Source of the DNA: Takakia lepidozioides
Lineage: Eukaryota; Streptophyta; Takakiopsida; Takakiales; Takakiaceae
NCBI GenBank assembly: GCA_030704615.1
Contig: CM060731.1
Location: 30,692,001-30,752,000 of the forward strand
Direction: 5' to 3'
DNA length: 60,000 nt
Shown here one piece after another: positions 53,060 to 60,000 of this stretch. Position 1 is the first letter of the stretch. The number at the start of each line of letters is the position of its first letter. The notes under the pieces are model-generated. The model was given only the letters and a program-made list of their open reading frames with translations. It was not told the origin of the DNA and ran no database searches. Position numbers and translations under genes: made by a program.

Positions 53060-54181
53060 ACCTCATTGGCCCTTATTGTACAAATCTCTCTTCTTTGACA
53101 TGTTTCGTTATGTTGGGTGTCTTCAGGATAGGATGTGGTGTCCAAGTCAAAAACTCATCAGAAGTGTGGTTTTTCCAAACATATGTAGGCCCCCACGTCA
53201 ATCTTAGACTAGATGATGCAGATCTCTTGGTTAAGCCTAGGGGGTGGATAAGTAACAGACTCATGGATTTCTATTTGCGGTAGAAAATACTGCACCTTCC
53301 GGTCTATGTCAGAAATAAGATACAGATTCTTGACGGTTTCACGTGGATATGCCTTTGTGAGCACTACAACAAATATGGTAGGGGCGCTCCTTCTATTCTG
53401 CAGTGGATGCAAGCACGTTTCCCCTACCTTCACTGTGATGGGGTGGAGGCAATGATTATTCCTATTATATATGCGTACGTACACTGCTGCATGCTACCCT
53501 ATATTACATATTGTTGTTCTAATGTACTGCTATTATCACAAATGCATGCATGTTCTAACGCTGTTGTTTGCACTTGTCATGTGCAGTCAACATTGGAGTG
53601 TTGTCATTCTGGAATCCAATCGGTACCTTCATTTAAACAGTGTGAGAAGGTCACATACACACAGGAAGCCATTGTTTGCACGTTTTTGGGCACTTTGCAG
53701 AGGATTACAACCACCTAGCTATAGCTTGCAATGGACAAATGCAACTACCCCCCGCCTCTGGTTGTATCCCCGTGTCCCCCAACAGGCTCCTACTTGGGAG
53801 TGTGGTTGTTTCACGGCACATTACATAGATGTTTAATTGAATCAAACTTTTTTACATCCACGGGCTGGAGGTGCAGGCCCGGTACGTTTCTGATTGTTCA
53901 TGTCCATATTGCTGCCATTCATAGTATGTCTTTCATTTATTGACACGGTGTTTTTTGTCCCTTCTCTGATCCTCATCCTGCGGTTTGTTTCTGCAGTCAA
54001 CAAGCATTGGTTTCCATTGCATGAGGTTGCCAATAAGAAGAAGCAAATTGGGGATGTTGTATTGCTGGAATTGCAGAGCACAAGCCATGGCCAACCATAC
54101 TCTATTGGGGAAGATGAGCTTGTCCCCGATGTGGTCCATGGCTACGCCACAAGACCGGCATGCTCATTCATGCACCGATGA
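53060..54181 (+). pseudogene. Ulp1/C48-like protease reading frames, broken
   Basis: The plus-strand frame 52972-53283 ends with LRLDDADLLVKPRGWISNRL then MDFYLR, which resembles the N-terminal part of Ulp1-type (C48) cysteine proteases (the family motif is D-L...W-L-N-D-x-x-I-x-F-Y-L). After a stop, a continuation reads HLPVYVRNKIQILDG, and near 53995 KHWFPLHEV could be the region of the catalytic His (HW). Neither the Asp nor the Cys of the triad is clear. C48 proteases occur in several plant DNA-transposon families. Stops and frame changes at 53280, 53400 and 53830 break it, or introns separate the pieces. Confidence 0.42.
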
Positions 54182-54189
54182 ATATTGGA

Positions 54190-56030
54190 GGGTCCCTTGA
54201 GGAACTTCTCTATGACATTTTAATACATTCTGCAATTGTTTGATGTATGATGACATTCTTTACTCTACAATGTGACGAGCCCTAGTCGCGCGCGGTCAGG
54301 GTGACGGCATACTAGCCTAGGGGGTCGTGGCAAGTTGCGGTGTAGGTTGGGCTCAACGAACCGCCTACCCGGCTGCGGTAAGTGCAAGGGTCCGTGGCAG
54401 CTATGGATGGATCTAGATAGTCTAACTTCCTACCGGCAAAGCAAAGCTTAACAACTCCACTTCACAGGGCGATTTGCGTTTCATAGTCCTATGTTTTGTT
54501 TATGGGTTTTCTACGTCTTTAATCGTAATTGCCTTCCAAGTCTTTGTTTATTACTACTTCCTACATGCCTGGACTCCCAACACGCTTATAGCCGGGACGA
54601 ACCTTCAAATCCCTTCACAAAACGAATCCCGAGCCCAGAGAGACGGGGATCATCTATCTCCCGCCCAATGCCTCCATCTAAATCCCGAGGTGGATGAGTG
54701 TCCTACGTCCTAGGAAGGGACTGGATCCGCTTTCCCAAGTAAGTGTCTCCTGCTTAGAGCGATCCCAAAATGCAACCTCAATGGTCAGTCCATCGGGTGA
54801 ATGCTAACAATTCAAACCTCTAGGTAATTCCCGAGGTCTAATAACAATGGCCGTTCCTTGGCCCAAGGCCCCCCCAACGGCCGGGTACTTGACTTCAAAT
54901 ATCCTCGGCGGAAGGGGGCGATATCGTCCTTAAAACTTGCGTTTCGAAGTTAAGGGGGTCTGGATAAAAACCCTTAATAAAGGCGAATTACCCTGCTAAA
55001 TAATAAAGACAAATAATTAAAATATTCCTACAAATGCATGAAATTCGTAGAAATAGAGAATCATCGTAGGGATGCTAGAGCTAACTAAATTACCCTCAAG
55101 GTACCAGGGGAACACCCTGGGAACGTCCCTTTATGTTGGGAGCATTGGGGAACCGCTCTCCACTTGGGAGCGCCCCTAAATTCCTACACCAAACCACTCA
55201 AGAACTCATTAGGAACTTAAACCATCACCGGGCCAGGATGAATGAAATCTGCCGCCCATCAGTTTCTCATCTGTTGCCACCCTGGTGTGTAAACAATGAT
55301 TAAACATTCAGTGGGTCCCAGGGTCCATTCCCTGCGCCTCTTCCACCTACTTCCAATATAATCTGATTAATTTATGCAGGCAACCAGCCTAGAACGAAGT
55401 TGAAACATGTCATCTGCTACCTTGTGAAACCCCATCAGGGATTCTCTCCTCCCTGTCTCTGGGCTCACTCTCTCTGCCTGTGGCATCTACCCGTGAGCTG
55501 TGCTTTCACAAACCCCAGAATACATATCAAACTCATGGCCTCGCTGGGGCCTATTCAATGGTTCCAACCATTTCTTATCCTTTGCTAAAACACGCCCTTA
55601 TTTTCATGCAAGAAGAATACCATGAGTGCATAAGAAATCAAAGGCATAGGGAGAAAACCTCCCTTAAAATACCCGATCCAGGGACCAACAGTCCCTGGCG
55701 GAGTCCGTCGAATTATCCAGCGGTTAACATTGATACCCCACGGCCAGCGCTACGTGGCGCGGCGTGGCTGGCCCGTCCCCAACGGGTAATAGGCAGGATC
55801 CGTCGTCTCTGCCGCTCGTGTCGTACCTGCGCGGGCCCAGCTATGGCGTGCCTGGTGCTGCCACGCAGCGCACCAGCGAGCGTATTTTGCTCCAGGGGTC
55901 AACTCCCCCCACGGGGGCTGCTACGACGGTCACCCATGCAGAAGAAGGCGCACTGCTATGCTGTTGCGGTGGAACTGCTGCCACTGGACGTGGGTGGACT
56001 CCATCAGAGAGACCTATTCTCCTCAAGGAG
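54190..56030. other. Non-coding, possible LTR start at 54271
   Basis: At 54271 a TGTGACGAGCCC string occurs, typical of plant Ty3/gypsy LTR starts. No matching end is located. Up to about 55,700 the sequence has GTCC/GGGG-rich blocks and no gene I can name. The plus frame 55480-56121 has no recognisable domain. Confidence 0.35.
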
Positions 56031-56034
56031 TGCG

Positions 56035-56245
56035 CTCCTCTTCTCTATTGTATGGGGACATTCGCATTGGTGTGGACGACGAAAACATGAAGATTTCCAT
56101 ATTCAATGGTGGTATGATTGAAGGGCAGGACATTGTGGTGAACATCACTAGGGACGGTACAACGGCTGCAATCGACTTTACATGGAGGAGCCCCATGACT
56201 CATGAGCTAGTTCTGAGAGCAGTCGAAGTCCCATTGACAACGTGA
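56035..56245 (+). CDS. Unidentified reading frame, copy A
   Basis: The plus frame ends at 56245. It reads SSLLYGDIRIGVDDENMKIS, then FNGGMIEGQDIVVNITRDGT and TAAIDFTWRSPMTHELVLRA. The residues alternate as in a beta-rich domain. I do not recognise the family. A similar GDI start recurs at 57587. The CTCAT repeats at 56650 lie downstream of it. Confidence 0.35.
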
Positions 56246-57560
56246 CTTGTATTCAGTAGGCACAGGGCTAAAGATTTGATTGCACAATCAGCACAGTAGA
56301 CGTGCTTCAAATGCAATTCATGTGGATCAATAAAAACCTCATTGTGCCCTCTTTTTATTCTATTCTGTGTCCATCGTTCCGAGAATGCGTCATTGCTCAT
56401 TTCGTTTGGGATTGGGAGTGTGGGTGGATTTTGCAAGTGGCTGGTAGGCTGAAGTGGGCCCCCATTGTACAGAGCAGTACCACCCTACCATTCGCGAAAC
56501 ATTGCCTTTCAATATATAATTCTAAATAACATTGCCGAACCTCCTTCATCGGGAGGTCCTTCTCCCCCTATGACCGTGGCACCCTAAACCCTATTCCCGC
56601 GGACACTCATTTCCGGAAAATAGTGCTGCTCATGTTTTTTTCCACACTTACGACTCTGCTCATGGCTCATGCCGCTCATGGCTCATGGCTCATGAAATAG
56701 CAACCCCCCTGCATATGGGTGAACCACTAAAACCAGTAGAATGCATCATAACCATATTTTCAGCTTAGAATGCAGGTCAGTTGGAAACTCACACAAACCA
56801 CTACAAGTGCTCATTTTTCGTGCTTTCCTACTGTAGTGCAACCAACTAGCACAGTGGCAGCGGAGTTGGCCAAAGCAGTCCCGAGATGGCACAAGCACTC
56901 TGCGTCTTTCCACTAGCAGTCGTACCCGTCACTGCCATTGCGTGGGGACGACGCCACGCGTCGACCCACACACTCTCCACGTGGTCCCCGTGGATTCGTC
57001 TACCGGAAGTTGTGCAGTTGACTTCGCCAGTGGCTGTTGCGACGTCACATGCAGCACTCCAAGGGATGTGGCCGACTGCGATGTGGCGTCTTGGGCCCGT
57101 GGCCACGCTGCAGCATTGCCGCTCGTCGCGGCGCCGCCACATCGGCATCCACGTCCGCGTCCATGTGTCACCGCGCCCCGGGTGAGTCAGTCCACTCATC
57201 CGGAGGGAAAAGTCAAAGTCAGCCCAAAAGGTCAGACACACGGGCGGCCCGCCTGGTTACGCCACGTGGTTCTTCAGCATTAATCACATTAATCGCTGAG
57301 CAGTTGTTCGCGCGTCTGTGTCCTTTACCACTCCAATTATTGGATGTCCAACCCAACTACCACGTCTGTTGTAACTAGTCTGTTGTAACTTCCAGTCGAT
57401 CCCAGATTTTTGACTTTTACGACTCAAAATGAGTCGTTACCCCAGTGGTAAATGACACGAATGCTTCTAGTGCCCTCTCCATTCCCGGTGGGCGCACACT
57501 TCCTCAATGTCGCCCTGTGTAAATGCCTTCTGCATTCGACGGAGCGGGATTCGAGGATCG
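56246..57560. other. Non-coding, with GGCTCAT repeats and a GC-rich block
   Basis: GGCTCAT repeats occur near 56655-56700. A GC-rich stretch at about 56900-57250 has no recognisable gene on either strand. The palindrome CGACTCA-AAA-TGAGTCG lies at 57420-57436. Confidence 0.5.
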
Positions 57561-57586
57561 CGATTGCGTGAGCCGGTGATGGGAGA

Positions 57587-58394
57587 CATTATGGTGCAGT
57601 TGGACTTCAGTGAAGGTACACGCAAGGTGACAGTTTCCGAGCACTTTTGTGGGATTCTCTTTGGGTGAGGCCTGCCAGTGGACAACAGTGGATACTTATT
57701 GTGCGAGATAGACCTGGAAGACGGAGTGTTCGTCTCTTCATCATGAGATGTTGTTGTGGCGAGTTCTGGAGGTCTTACTACCATAACTATACTGCACCTC
57801 CACAGTATTTGCTCCCGGATAGGGCTCTTGAGTTGCTCACTCACTCTTCTAGGCCAGGGAATATATTGTTGACACTAAGGGAGAATCGGAACAGGTTTGT
57901 CCTAGATGTTTGCGAATTTCACGATGCTGTGGAGGAGGTCCCAATAGGAGGCCTCCAATATCAGCATGTTTTCACGAACGTGACCTCTATAGATATCTTG
58001 TATCTTTATGTTCGCCATCTTAATCCAGAAAACGGCAATGCGCAGTGGACGACTACCGCACCACTCCTAATTCTGGACCTGTGGTTCGACGACTCGGTGG
58101 TTCGTGTTGTGGATGTCAACGCAGCAGCATAGCGTGGTAAGGATCATTGTGGAGGGTGATTGGAGGGCACAGGCTCCGGGATATGGTAGTTCCACAGGTT
58201 TCTTATGCCGCACTGGTATTTCTGATGATGGAAGCTCGGAGAAGTCGCTGTACAAAATAAAAATTTGTGGTTGTCTGATGTTTTTATTTCGAGCGTCATG
58301 TCAATGTGGGCTTGATGTTGAGTTGAATGGGGTTGGCAAGTTCAACTGTCGTCTGACCCTAAATATATTACCTTGTCAGCACAATGGCTTGTGA
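57587..58394 (+). CDS. Unidentified reading frame, copy B
   Basis: The main frame is 57647-58132 (161 residues: RNRFVLDVCEFHDAVEEVPI, SIDILYLYVRHLNPENGNAQ, LLILDLWFDDSVVRVVDVNA). It is preceded in another frame by MGDIMVQLDFSEGTRKVTVS (about 57587-57650) and followed by a third frame, 58104-58394. The pieces look like one decayed or intron-split gene. The start GDI and overall layout, with GGCTCAT repeats downstream, recall copy A. The family is unknown. Confidence 0.38.
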
Positions 58395-60000
58395 GGGCTA
58401 CAATTTTGTGTCTCTTTCATGTCCTGCACAATGTTTTACAGTGGTGACGTGGAATAACGGCGCCGAAATACCTCATTCCGCATCCTAGACCAGGAGAAAC
58501 AGACCCTATTATCGAGGTAAGAGGACATAACACCGTCAATAAAGGCACGAAAAATCCAATTCCGCGGATGCCCGCTCATGAGCTCATAGGCTCATAGGCT
58601 CATGGGCTCATGGGCTCATGAAATAATAAACCTCTACATGCAAGCAATCCGCATGAAAGCCTCGCCACCCTGGAGACTTACTACATCGCTCTCATGGCAA
58701 TGTGTGCCTTGTGGTTTTCGTTATGGTAATATTCACAGGGGTCCAGATTGCATTGTGAGCCACTCATCGTCATTGGCCTTAATCATCACTGGAGCATGCA
58801 TATTCTGCACATGAGGACTAGGTCAATGCTGAAATCATGGCCAAGCCATATCTGCTTTTCTCCCTCACAACGAAAGATAGGAATGACACCCTTGGATTCC
58901 ATAAAGAGGGCTGACCATGGACATTTGCTACCTTGCTATGGCATCCACAAATGTATCAGACATGACACAGGGCCCTGCTATGAAAGCCATTCCACCAGGA
59001 CTACATTTTCCATGGGTTTTTCCAGTGAAGTGACTGTAGAGAAAAAAATGTCATTGTGTAGATGCATACATTGGTACATATTTCTTTTTAGATCGTTTTT
59101 TATCTTAAGGCAGACAGTTTAGGCATTGTACTGCCAAAGCAGGGCAGTTTGTGAGTTATCTGGGAATCGCTGGTAAAGCACGTAGGAATTTATATTATGT
59201 CTGAGACGACCATGGAGGAGCTCTGGCGTCAAAATGACCGTAGGGAGCTGCATCCACAGCGAGTTAGGCTGCCAATTCGATACCAGTAACGACAACATGC
59301 ACCTGTTTGAAACAATACATGGCGACTGTTCCAGTCCCGGATTGCGATCTCTCTATTCTCCCGCCTTTCAAGTCCAGTAGGAGCACGCGGCGAGGAGTCT
59401 TGGCAATTGGAGGAAACAATCTGCACAGCGATGTAATATCGCGACAAAGCAAGTGCTGCATCGGAGCAAACGACAAGTGAAGGAGCTTCCCAACGAAGTT
59501 TTGAACTCCTCAGCAATGCAAAGTGTGTAGGAGGAAACTCCAGATGATCTATGACCCAGTGGCAGGGCCAAAGACCCCCTGGGGGCACCACCAGTATTTT
59601 TACTGCCAGGAAGCGGCAAACTGCCTATATGGCGAAACTATGGAAACCAACCAAAGGTGTGGCTTTTCTTCCCCGATTCCCTTGAGATTTTGTGGGCAGC
59701 TACGAGCCATCTAATTATAATTTTTCACCAAGTTTGAGGATTTTTGAAGGTGATGAGAGACCGCATCAAATTATCACACCGGAGGCCGTTGCGAAAGGCG
59801 ATTAAATGGAATTCTAGTTCATCCAATGGATGAAATCTGGAAATTCGACCTGCAAGCTGGAGGGATGAAAAGACAACCTAGGCGCCAACTGGTCATCCAT
59901 TGGATGGATGAAAAACCAGATTAATCATTAATACCAAGGTTTTCCATCTGTGGTTATTATTCTATCGTGTTCTATCGTAGATTCATGTAGGAAATAATAG
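58395..60000. other. Non-coding, with GGCTCAT repeats and short coding-like frames
   Basis: GGCTCAT repeats lie at 58575-58622. A minus frame near 59264-59520 (ending in FKQVHVVVTGIELAA) could be the tail of some gene. From 59700 to 60000 I see nothing. Confidence 0.4.

Noticed and set aside
54271-56030. A complete solo LTR starting at 54271
   Set aside because: Only the start-like TGTGACGAGCCC was found. I could not locate a matching CA end or a target duplication, so it stays a suggestion.
56880-57300. A GC-rich gene on either strand
   Set aside because: All six frames show Arg/Pro/His-rich low-complexity translations typical of GC-rich non-coding DNA.
1-60000. CRISPR arrays, bacterial operons, rRNA or tRNA genes
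   Set aside because: No regular short direct repeats with spacers, no clear tRNA cloverleaf and no rRNA signature was recognised; the window has eukaryotic gene structure.

Overview
This window comes from a plant nuclear genome, most likely a fern or lycophyte. The plant origin rests on an intron-rich NodGS-type glutamine synthetase gene, many PLS-class PPR and DYW fragments, plastid and mitochondrial gene relics, and plant-type Ty3/gypsy and L1 elements. The fern or lycophyte suggestion is an inference from the abundance of decayed PPR-DYW sequence and cannot be settled from the window alone. Nothing bacterial (operon, RBS, CRISPR) is present.

Layout. 1-7.6 kb: a minus-strand Ty3/gypsy element whose integrase ends in a PHD finger; its coding region is broken by frameshifts. 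7.86-11.2 kb: minus-strand, intronless-looking remains of unrelated host genes, namely an unidentified one, a FAX/TMEM14-like one and mitochondrial COX5B. 11.4-11.75 kb: a copy of a dispersed LTR-like repeat that recurs at 51.5 kb. 11.7-13.6 kb: three tandem ~560 bp units encoding an OSB-type (organellar ssDNA-binding) WWD motif. 14.3-16.4 kb: a decayed PPR-DYW gene. 16.4-17 kb: a TGACGTG-rich stretch and an AT microsatellite. 17-24 kb: a long, mutated L1-like LINE on the plus strand. 24.4-32 kb: a mosaic of PPR pieces, OSB-like motif pieces, an unidentified recurring module and a UDP-glycosyltransferase tail. 32-35 kb: simple repeats, a retroelement tail and a 120-bp palindromic tandem array. 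35.2-36.4 kb: a 5'-truncated LINE on the minus strand.

The only gene that looks intact is on the minus strand at 48691-37806. I can follow 18 exons with compatible phases and conventional splice sites, giving a predicted 915-residue protein: an N-terminal amidohydrolase domain joined to a C-terminal glutamine-synthetase domain (the NodGS/FluG-like family).

48.7-60 kb is again accessory: microsatellites, a fold-back repeat, another truncated LINE (49.85-51.1 kb), a short direct-repeat-flanked element (51.3-51.96 kb), more PPR relics, a transposase-like fragment beside a broken Ulp1/C48-like protease reading frame, a possible LTR start near 54.27 kb, and two unidentified reading frames in what may be a diverged duplication marked by GGCTCAT repeats.

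Apart from NodGS, the window mostly records gene decay: transposons, captured or duplicated host-gene pieces, and homogenised PPR/OSB repeats. Domain names come from motif recognition by eye. Boundaries given to the base are those I could tie to splice signals or ORF ends; the others are approximate.
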